Origin: Staphylococcus sp. NAM3COL9
GTDB taxonomy: Bacteria; Bacillota; Bacilli; Staphylococcales; Staphylococcaceae
Assembly (NCBI RefSeq): GCF_001431205.1
Contig: NZ_LGPC01000004.1
Span: 62,001 to 126,000 of the forward strand
Direction of reading: 5' to 3'
Length of the DNA stretch: 64,000 bases
In this document: piece after piece, positions 55,160-64,000 of the stretch
Layout of the letters: the number at the start of each line of letters is the position of its first letter
How positions within the stretch are numbered: position 1 is the stretch's first letter
Made by a program: the position numbers and the translations under genes
The notes under the pieces: model-generated
Told to the model about the DNA's origin: nothing
Database searches by the model: none
The model's input: only the letters and a program-made list of their open reading frames with translations

Positions 55160-55345
55160 GGAATAACGTATAAGCGATAAGTTTTGGGAATTGTGGATAA
55201 TGTGTAAAAGTCATACACACTGTGCACAAGTTATCCACAACCGTTAAATAATGCCATACCTGATTTCATATAAGTTATCCCGTAATCCACAAGCCCTACT
55301 ACTATTACTACTGTTTTAAAACCTATATAATTTATATATAAACGA
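55160..55345. other. oriC, downstream half: DnaA boxes, DnaA-trio tract and AT-rich unwinding region
   Basis: TGTGGATAA at 55192-55200 and TTATCCACA at 55231-55239, weaker boxes TTATCCCGT (55275) and TAATCCACA (55283-55291). Right after these comes CTACTACTATTACTACTG (55296-55313), the trinucleotide pattern of DnaA-trios, then a TATATAATTTATATATAAA tract. The order box, trio, AT-rich matches the unwinding site known from B. subtilis. Confidence 0.88.
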
Positions 55346-55367
55346 CTGGAAGGAGTTTGAAAATTAG

Positions 55368-56498
55368 ATGGAATTCACAATAAGAAGAGATTATTTTATT
55401 GCTCAATTAAATGACACATTAAAAGCCATCTCACCAAGAACTACATTACCTATATTAACTGGTATAAAAATTGAAGTTAAAAATAACGAAGTGATACTTA
55501 CTGGTTCTGACTCAGAAATATCTATCGAAATCACTATACCTAAACAAGTTGATGGTGAAGACATTATAGAAATTGCAGAAACTGGATCGGTCGTACTCCC
55601 TGGTCGTTTCTTCGTAGACATCATTAAAAAATTACCTGGTAAGGAAGTAAAGCTTTCTACAAATGAACAATTTCAAACATTGATTACTTCAGGTCATTCT
55701 GAATTTAACTTAAGTGGTTTAGATCCAGATCAATACCCATTGTTACCACAAGTTTCTCGTGATGATGCGATTCAATTATCTGTAAAAGTACTTAAAAACG
55801 TGATAGCACAGACGAATTTCGCGGTGTCCACCTCAGAAACACGTCCAGTACTCACTGGTGTTAACTGGCTTATACAAGATAGTGAATTAATATGCACAGC
55901 TACGGATTCGCACCGTTTGGCTGTAAGAAAAGTGGCATTAGAAGACGAGTCTGAAAATAAAAATGTCATCATTCCAGGTAAAGCATTATCAGAGCTAAAC
56001 AAAATAATGACAGATAGTGAAGAAGAGATTGATATCTTCTTTGCATCAAATCAAGTGCTATTCAAAGTCGGCAATGTGAACTTTATTTCACGTTTATTAG
56101 AAGGGCATTATCCTGATACATCTCGTTTATTCCCAGAGAATTACGAAATTAAATTAGGCATTAATAACGGGGAATTCTACCATGCAATTGATCGTGCATC
56201 ATTATTAGCACGAGAAGGCGGTAATAACGTTATTAAATTAAGCACTGGTAATGAATTAGTTGAGTTATCTTCAACATCTCCTGAAATTGGTACCGTAAAT
56301 GAAGACGTTAAAGCTAGTAACGTTGATGGTGGCAACTTGAAGATTTCATTCAACTCAAAATATATGATGGATGCATTGAAAGCAATCGATAATGACGAAG
56401 TAGAAATAGAATTCTTTGGCACAATGAAACCATTCATTTTAAAACCCAAGGATGATGATTCAGTAACACAATTAATTCTACCGATTAGAACATATTAG
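55368..56498 (+). CDS. dnaN: DNA polymerase III beta sliding clamp
   Basis: 376 residues, the standard three-domain clamp. The sequence is nearly the same as S. aureus DnaN over long stretches (SPRTTLPILTGIKIE, SGLDPDQYPLLPQVSRDDAI), ending LILPIRTY. GGAGT precedes the ATG. Second gene after dnaA; a terminator follows. Confidence 0.98.
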   Translation: MEFTIRRDYFIAQLNDTLKAISPRTTLPILTGIKIEVKNNEVILTGSDSEISIEITIPKQVDGEDIIEIAETGSVVLPGRFFVDIIKKLPGKEVKLSTNEQFQTLITSGHSEFNLSGLDPDQYPLLPQVSRDDAIQLSVKVLKNVIAQTNFAVSTSETRPVLTGVNWLIQDSELICTATDSHRLAVRKVALEDESENKNVIIPGKALSELNKIMTDSEEEIDIFFASNQVLFKVGNVNFISRLLEGHYPDTSRLFPENYEIKLGINNGEFYHAIDRASLLAREGGNNVIKLSTGNELVELSSTSPEIGTVNEDVKASNVDGGNLKISFNSKYMMDALKAIDNDEVEIEFFGTMKPFILKPKDDDSVTQLILPIRTY

Positions 56499-56510
56499 AA
56501 ATTAATAATT

Positions 56511-56547
56511 TATCCCTAGACAATTTATTTTGTCTGGGGTTTTTTCT
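56511..56547 (+). terminator. terminator after dnaN
   Basis: CCCTAGACAA pairs with TTGTCTGGGG (one G-U) and is followed by TTTTTTCTG. Confidence 0.88.
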
Positions 56548-57034
56548 GTTAATTTTTAAATTTAAAAGTAATCGCTAGTCTAGATGGGTGTATATAAATA
56601 AAGCAAGGTGACACTTTTTTTTAGATAAGCATAAATTTCAGAAGTATTTTAAGAGATATATTTCATTTTTAAAGGTACTAAGCGATTAAATATAAGCATT
56701 TATTGTTTATTGTTAGGGTATTTTCATAGAATTTTAAAACACGTCTAAAACACGCTTTAAATGCCATTATAAATTTCATATATTTAAAATGCAGATCTAA
56801 ATTCGAATCAAATTTGAAATTATTGATAGAGAATCAAAAAAACGGAATAAAAACTACTCGGAATTTGATATAATATTACATGTAAAAAACCGCTATAATG
56901 GGCTTTGTAAATAATTATTAAAAATAAGTGAAAATTAGTTAGAAGAATACGCTTACATACTGTATTTTACATGAAATTTTCCGTGAAAAAAGGTATAATA
57001 TATTAGTGAGCTTAAAAGAAACGGAGTGATTGAT
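56548..57034. other. intergenic stretch between dnaN and yaaA
   Basis: About 490 bases without a supported gene. It must carry the promoter of the yaaA-recF-gyrB-gyrA row; TATAAT-like boxes near 56892 and 56995 are candidates. Confidence 0.45.
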
Positions 57035-57259
57035 TTGGTTGAAGAGGTAATCGTTGATGGAGACATCACTTTAGGGCAATTTCTAAAGACAGAAGGTATT
57101 ATCGAATCTGGTGGACAAGCAAAATGGTTCTTACAAGATTTTGATGTCTTGATAAATGACGAACGTGAAACACGTCGTGGTAAAAAGTTAAACCATCAAG
57201 ATAGCATTGTCATACCAGAAGTCGGTTCATTTGTTATTTTACATCAAGGTGAAGAATGA
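57035..57259 (+). CDS. yaaA: S4-domain protein YaaA (RlbA)
   Basis: 74 residues. Start placed at the TTG at 57035 because GGAGTG lies seven bases before it; the in-frame GTG at 57026 overlaps that ribosome site. S4 RNA-binding fold with [20 protein letters not shown] and ETRRGKKL. Small ribosome-assembly-related protein always found between dnaN and recF; its stop overlaps the recF start by four bases. Confidence 0.93.
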   Translation: MVEEVIVDGDITLGQFLKTEGIIESGGQAKWFLQDFDVLINDERETRRGKKLNHQDSIVIPEVGSFVILHQGEE

Positions 57260-58371
57260 GATTAAAGACACTCCAGATAGAAAATTATCGTAACTATGAT
57301 TCAGTTACCCTTAATTGTCATCCAGAGGTCAATATATTGATTGGTGAGAATGCACAAGGGAAGACAAACCTCCTTGAATCTATTTATACGTTAGCGTTGG
57401 CTAAAAGTCATAGAACGTCCAATGACAAGGAACTTATACGTTTCGGTATGGACTATGCTAAAATAGAAGGTGAACTTAGTTATAGATACGGTGAAATGCC
57501 TTTAACGATGTTTATAACCAAAAAAGGTAAGCAAGTCAAAATTAATCACTTGGAACAAAGTAGACTGACTCAATATATTGGTCACTTGAACGTCGTATTG
57601 TTTGCGCCTGAAGATTTAAATATTGTCAAAGGATCACCACAAATTAGACGCAGATTTATAGATATGGAGCTTGGGCAAATTTCTGCAGTATACTTAAATG
57701 ATTTGTCTCAGTACCAGCGAATTTTAAAACAAAAGAATAATTATTTGAAGCAACTGCAATATGGTCAAAAGACAGACAGCACAATGCTAGATGTCTTAAA
57801 TCAACAATTTGCAGAGTATGCGCTCAAAATTACGCTCAGACGTGAACATTTTATTAAAGAACTTGAATCACTAGCTAAGCCTATCCATTCTGGGATAACA
57901 GATGAACGTGAGACGTTGTCATTAAAATATTTGCCTAGTATAAAACTCGACGATGAAGAGAAAAGTGAGACGGAACGCTTAGAAGAAGTCTTAACATTAC
58001 TCAATGACAATATGGAACGTGAGAAAGATAGAGGCGTTTGTTTATACGGTCCTCACAGAGATGATTTAGGTTTCGATGTAAATGGTATGGACGCTCAAAC
58101 GTATGGCTCTCAAGGCCAACAACGAACTACTGCTTTATCGATAAAACTCGCAGAAATCGAGTTAATGAATATCGAAGTGGGAGAGTACCCTATCTTATTG
58201 CTAGATGATGTTTTAAGTGAATTAGATGATTCACGTCAGTCGCATTTATTAAGCACAATTCAACATAAAGTGCAGACTTTTGTAACTACAACATCAGTCG
58301 ACGGTATAGAGCATGAAATTATGAAGAACGCTAAACTTTATCGCGTTAACCAAGGCGAAATTATAAAGTAA
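57256..58371 (+). CDS. recF: DNA replication and repair protein RecF
   Basis: 371 residues. Walker [10 protein letters not shown] near 31-39, the signature [17 protein letters not shown] and Walker [16 protein letters not shown]-like ATPase that helps load RecA at gaps. Coupled to yaaA by a four-base overlap. Confidence 0.97.
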   Translation: MRLKTLQIENYRNYDSVTLNCHPEVNILIGENAQGKTNLLESIYTLALAKSHRTSNDKELIRFGMDYAKIEGELSYRYGEMPLTMFITKKGKQVKINHLEQSRLTQYIGHLNVVLFAPEDLNIVKGSPQIRRRFIDMELGQISAVYLNDLSQYQRILKQKNNYLKQLQYGQKTDSTMLDVLNQQFAEYALKITLRREHFIKELESLAKPIHSGITDERETLSLKYLPSIKLDDEEKSETERLEEVLTLLNDNMEREKDRGVCLYGPHRDDLGFDVNGMDAQTYGSQGQQRTTALSIKLAEIELMNIEVGEYPILLLDDVLSELDDSRQSHLLSTIQHKVQTFVTTTSVDGIEHEIMKNAKLYRVNQGEIIK

Positions 58372-60315
<1,944 letters not shown>

Positions 60316-60350
60316 TACAATGAACTGAATTTTTGAAGGAGGATATCTTG

Positions 60351-63062
60351 ATGGCTGAACTACCTGAATCAAGAATTAATGAACGAAATATAACCAATGA
60401 AATGCGCGAATCGTTCTTGGATTATGCGATGAGCGTTATTGTCTCACGTGCTTTGCCAGACGTTAGAGATGGATTAAAACCAGTACATCGACGTATATTA
60501 TACGGATTACATGAACAAGGTATGACACCTGACAAATCATATAAAAAATCTGCACGTATCGTTGGGGACGTAATGGGTAAATATCACCCACATGGTGACT
60601 CATCGATTTATGAAGCAATGGTAAGAATGGCACAGGACTTCAGCTATCGATATCCTTTAATTGATGGTCAAGGTAACTTTGGTTCAATGGATGGCGATGG
60701 CGCTGCTGCGATGCGTTATACAGAAGCACGTATGTCTAAAATCACGCTTGAAATGTTGAGAGACCTTAACAAAAATACAATTGATTTCATAGATAACTAT
60801 GATGGTAATGAAAGAGAGCCGTCAGTCTTACCATCAAGGTTCCCGAACTTATTAGTTAATGGTGCTTCGGGTATCGCTGTTGGTATGGCTACTAATATTC
60901 CACCGCATAACTTAACAGAAGTTATTAACGGCGTATTAAGCTTAAGTTACAATCCTGACATCACTATTTCTGAATTAATGGAAGATGTCCAAGGGCCTGA
61001 TTTCCCTACAGGTGCTTTAATTCTAGGTAAAAGTGGCATCCGTCGTGCATTTGAAACTGGACGTGGTTCAGTTATAATGCGTTCTCGTGCTGAAATAGAA
61101 GAGCGCGGTGGCGGACGTCAGCGTATCGTAGTGACTGAAGTACCTTATCAAGTCAATAAAGCACGTATGATAGAAAAAATCGCTGAATTAGCTCGTGATA
61201 AAAAAATAGAAGGTATTACAGATTTACGTGATGAAACAAGTTTACGTACAGGTGTACGTGTCGTAATTGATGTCCGTAAAGACGCAAACGCGAGTGTTGT
61301 TTTAAATAACTTGTATAAACAAACACCCTTACAAACGTCATTTGGTGTGAACATGATTGCATTGGTAAATGGTAGACCGAAACTTATCACGCTTAAAGAA
61401 GCATTGGTTGAATACTTAGATCACCAAAAAATAGTTGTAAGAAGACGTACTGAATACAACTTGAAAAAAGCGTTAGACCGTGCACATATTTTAGAAGGTT
61501 TAAGAATTGCACTGGATCATATTGATGAAATTATTAGAGTGATACGTGAATCAGATAACGACAAAATTGCGATGGCAAGCTTGCAAGAACAATTTAAGTT
61601 AACTGAACGACAAGCTCAAGCGATATTAGATATGCGTTTAAGACGTTTAACTGGTTTAGAACGCGATAAGATTGAATCAGAATACAATGATTTAATTGCT
61701 TATATTGAAGAGTTAAAAGCAATTCTTGCAGACGAAGAAAAGCTTTTACAAATCGTGCGTGATGAACTGATTGATGTTCGTGAGCGTTTTGGTGATGAAC
61801 GTAAGACTGAAATTCAGCTTGGTGGTCTTGATAATATTGAAGATGAAGACTTAATCCCTGAAGAACAAATTGTTATTACATTAAGTCATAATAACTATAT
61901 TAAACGCCTACCTGTTTCAACATATAGATCACAACATCGTGGTGGTCGTGGTGTACAAGGTATGAATACGCTTGAAGAAGACTTCGTTAGCCAACTTGTA
62001 ACGTTAAGTACACATGATCACGTTTTATTCTTTACGAATAAAGGCCGTGTTTATAAACTCAAAGGTTACGAAGTTCCAGAGCTCTCACGTCAGTCTAAAG
62101 GTATTCCAGTAGTCAATGCCATAGAGCTAGATAGTGATGAATCAATCAGTACAATGATTGCGGTGAAAGATTTAGAAAGTGAAGAAAATTACCTTGTATT
62201 TGCAACGCTAAAAGGTAGAGTTAAACGTTCTGCGTTAAGTAATTTCTCACACATAAATAGAAACGGTAAGATTGCTATAAACTTTAAAGAGGATGATGAG
62301 CTGATTGCAGTACGTCTCACAGATGGAGAAACTGACATTCTTATTGGTACTGCGCATGCGTCATTAATTCGTTTTCATGAAACTGCATTACGTCCACTTG
62401 GTCGTACGGCAGCAGGTGTGAAAGGTATTACACTTAGAGAAGGCGATAAAGTTGTCGGTTTAGATGTTACTAAAGCGGAACAAGATGATGAAATCCTAGT
62501 AGTTACTGAAAATGGTTACGGTAAACGTACACCTGTAGGAGATTACAGATTATCAAACCGTGGTGGTAAAGGTATTAAGACCGCTACGATTACTGAGCGT
62601 AATGGTAACATTGTTTGTATAACATCAGTCACAGGAGAAGAAGACTTGATGGTTGTAACAAATTCTGGTGTTATTATTCGTATCGATGTAGATGATATTT
62701 CACAAAATGGACGTGCAGCTCAAGGTGTGAGACTAATCAAATTAGATGATAATCATTTTGTATCTACTGTAGCTATAGTAGACGAAGAAGAGGAAGAAGA
62801 AGTTGAAGCAACTGAAGAATCTGAAACAAATGAATCAGGTTTAACAAATGCTCAAATAACAGATTCTGAATCACAAGATGCGTCATCAAATAATGAAGCA
62901 GTTGTAGAAGATAACACACCAGGTAATGGTATCCATACAGAAGTTGAAGATGACAACTCCGAAGAAGATGGCCGTAAAGAAGTAAGAGAAGACTTTATGG
63001 ATCGTGTTAACGAAGATATCGATAATGCAGATAGTAATGATAGCGATGACAACGAAGAATAA
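60351..63062 (+). CDS. gyrA: DNA gyrase subunit A
   Basis: 903 residues from the ATG at 60351 (AAGGAGG upstream). Active-site Tyr123 in [11 protein letters not shown]. The quinolone region [10 protein letters not shown] has Ser84, Ser85 and Glu88, the sensitive form. The C-terminal beta-pinwheel carries the GyrA box QRGGRG-like (HRGGRGVQG). A strongly acidic tail of about 85 residues ([18 protein letters not shown] onward) is slightly longer than I recall for S. aureus. Confidence 0.98.
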   Translation: MAELPESRINERNITNEMRESFLDYAMSVIVSRALPDVRDGLKPVHRRILYGLHEQGMTPDKSYKKSARIVGDVMGKYHPHGDSSIYEAMVRMAQDFSYRYPLIDGQGNFGSMDGDGAAAMRYTEARMSKITLEMLRDLNKNTIDFIDNYDGNEREPSVLPSRFPNLLVNGASGIAVGMATNIPPHNLTEVINGVLSLSYNPDITISELMEDVQGPDFPTGALILGKSGIRRAFETGRGSVIMRSRAEIEERGGGRQRIVVTEVPYQVNKARMIEKIAELARDKKIEGITDLRDETSLRTGVRVVIDVRKDANASVVLNNLYKQTPLQTSFGVNMIALVNGRPKLITLKEALVEYLDHQKIVVRRRTEYNLKKALDRAHILEGLRIALDHIDEIIRVIRESDNDKIAMASLQEQFKLTERQAQAILDMRLRRLTGLERDKIESEYNDLIAYIEELKAILADEEKLLQIVRDELIDVRERFGDERKTEIQLGGLDNIEDEDLIPEEQIVITLSHNNYIKRLPVSTYRSQHRGGRGVQGMNTLEEDFVSQLVTLSTHDHVLFFTNKGRVYKLKGYEVPELSRQSKGIPVVNAIELDSDESISTMIAVKDLESEENYLVFATLKGRVKRSALSNFSHINRNGKIAINFKEDDELIAVRLTDGETDILIGTAHASLIRFHETALRPLGRTAAGVKGITLREGDKVVGLDVTKAEQDDEILVVTENGYGKRTPVGDYRLSNRGGKGIKTATITERNGNIVCITSVTGEEDLMVVTNSGVIIRIDVDDISQNGRAAQGVRLIKLDDNHFVSTVAIVDEEEEEEVEATEESETNESGLTNAQITDSESQDASSNNEAVVEDNTPGNGIHTEVEDDNSEEDGRKEVREDFMDRVNEDIDNADSNDSDDNEE

Positions 63063-63087
63063 TTTTTAATTAAAGTTGAACAAGCAT

Positions 63088-63121
63088 ATAAAAAGACCTA
63101 CCTTCTTGAGGTAGGTCTTTA
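63088..63121 (+). terminator. terminator after gyrA
   Basis: AAAGACCTACCT pairs with AGGTAGGTCTTT around TCTTG; the T-tail is short. Confidence 0.8.
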
Positions 63122-63144
63122 ACTGTCGATAAAGAATGTGACTT

Positions 63145-63235
63145 TATTGGCAGTTTTTTGTGCGCGCTTTCCGCAAGCAGAACCTCATCCTGTAGTCTTT
63201 GGTTAATACTTTACTCACTAGTCAGGAGTCGTCCA
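63145..63235. repeat. dispersed intergenic repeat, copy 2
   Basis: ATTGGCAGT, then TGTGCGCGCTTTCC, CATCCTGTAGTCTTT and an end with AGTCAGGAGTC. It resembles, in the same order, the blocks at 17755-17850. Non-coding. Confidence 0.55.
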
Positions 63236-63329
63236 AAGCACTGCATGATTCAAATAAACATTGCTATCAATCTTTAATTGAATCAATGAAATCATCACAT
63301 AAAGTCAGAAAAATGTATGTTTTAGGTAT

Positions 63330-63374
63330 AAAAAACAAACCAAACGCTAAAAGTGACGTTTGGTTTGTTTGCGT
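63330..63374. terminator. terminator facing the NAD(P)HX dehydratase gene
   Basis: A perfect 14-bp stem (AAACAAACCAAACG) around a ten-base loop, with an A-run on the left that becomes a T-run on the minus strand. Confidence 0.85.
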
Positions 63375-63402
63375 GTTAATCACTATCTCATATAGACCGT
63401 TA

Positions 63403-64000
63403 TCAGCTTTCTAATGATTTCATTACATGCGGGATTTCGCTAATAAGTCTTGATGGTGGGACGACATACATTTTCTCTGCTAACTGTTCACCAATGAAGC
63501 TATGTGCGTATGTTGCACTTGTGACAGCTTCCTGAGTGTCATCAAACTGCCCGACGAAACTCGTAATCATTCCAGCTAGGGTATCACCCATGCCTCCGGT
63601 TGCCATAGCAGGCGTACCTATGGGTAATTTATACGCTTTATCTTTGAAATAAATTTCCGTACCATGCATTTTTAGCACAATGGTTGCTCCGATACGGTCT
63701 ACAGCTTCACGATTACGTTCATATGTTTGTTCCTCAATTGGAATACCGCTTAAACGTTCCCATTCTTTTTGATGCGGTGTGAAAATGACATGGCAAGTAG
63801 GTATTTCAGGTTTCAATTTACTGAAAATCGTAATAGCATCACCATCTACAATTAGTGTTTGATGTGGTTGAATATTTTGTAGTAAGAATGTGATTGCATT
63901 ATTACCTTTAAAATCACAACCTAATCCAGGGCCGATTAAGATACAATCTGTGTTTTCAATCATTTTTGTTAACATTTTTGTATCATTAATATCAATGACC
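63403..64000 (-). CDS. nnrD: ADP-dependent NAD(P)H-hydrate dehydratase (partial)
   Basis: The frame stays open through the right edge of the window (codons reading VIDINDTK precede an internal Met), so the N-terminus is outside. Visible are IGPGLGC, FTPHQKEWERLSGI, and the ribokinase-like GTPAMATGGMGDTLAGMI anion hole with the catalytic Asp. This is the YjeF C-terminal family that repairs damaged NADHX. It is convergent with gyrA, as expected for staphylococci. Confidence 0.92.
   Translation of the reverse strand, partial: VIDINDTKMLTKMIENTDCILIGPGLGCDFKGNNAITFLLQNIQPHQTLIVDGDAITIFSKLKPEIPTCHVIFTPHQKEWERLSGIPIEEQTYERNREAVDRIGATIVLKMHGTEIYFKDKAYKLPIGTPAMATGGMGDTLAGMITSFVGQFDDTQEAVTSATYAHSFIGEQLAEKMYVVPPSRLISEIPHVMKSLES

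Overview
The window is an AT-rich low-GC Gram-positive chromosome segment that carries the replication origin of a Staphylococcus. The right third has the order rpmH-rnpA-mnmE-mnmG-rsmG-noc to the left of oriC and dnaA-dnaN-yaaA-recF-gyrB-gyrA to its right. The proteins resemble staphylococcal versions throughout (DnaN, GyrA and MnmE match remembered S. aureus sequences over long stretches). The variable DnaA linker and the sugar and polyol gene content suggest a coagulase-negative species of the saprophyticus/xylosus type. That species-level placement is inference.

Left part (1-31 kb), an accessory arm. It opens with a flavoprotein cut by the window edge and a LysR regulator. An ArsR-type repressor with two small DMT transporters follows, then a yknXYZ-like peptide exporter with a divergent Yip1-family gene (the yknW counterpart). 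Next come an orphan TarG-like permease, a decayed cluster of tiny membrane proteins, TetR with a CocE-type hydrolase, a zinc alcohol dehydrogenase, a flavodoxin-like reductase, a NorB-like MFS exporter and a HAD phosphatase. A polyol operon (FGGY kinase, RbtT/DalT-type permease, SDR dehydrogenase) has a cre site upstream. A phenolic-acid module holds padC, divergent padR and a wrecked carboxylesterase, and both target promoters carry the same ATGT-N8-ACAT operator. The arm ends with an SMP-30 lactonase, an amino-acid permease, an Fst-type toxin locus, an aldo/keto reductase and an SDR.

Middle part (31-47 kb). A 641-residue coiled-coil protein with a C-terminal membrane anchor sits beside a small two-helix membrane protein. 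A stand-alone condensation-domain enzyme and an integral-membrane acyltransferase follow. A xyloside module has a GH120 beta-xylosidase and a GPH symporter behind a XylR-like operator and a cre site. A divergent sugar-acid locus (GntP permease; isomerase and 3-hydroxyisobutyrate-dehydrogenase-like reductase) has two cre sites. A broken XRE regulator and a CstA-family transporter complete the region.

Right part (47-64 kb), the conserved core. The two halves of oriC flank dnaA: five DnaA boxes lie upstream, and further boxes plus a DnaA-trio-like tract and an AT-rich stretch lie between dnaA and dnaN. gyrA has serine at 84 and 85 and glutamate at 88, the quinolone-sensitive state. The window ends inside an NAD(P)HX dehydratase gene.

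The accessory arm shows several decaying genes (esterase, AAA kinase, XRE regulator, peptide-like gene) next to intact catabolic modules, as expected of a variable oriC-proximal region. The most plausible undescribed units are the coiled-coil/membrane-protein pair (31.1-33.7 kb) and the condensation-domain/acyltransferase pair (34.2-37.2 kb). No CRISPR array, rRNA, tRNA or intact insertion sequence was seen.
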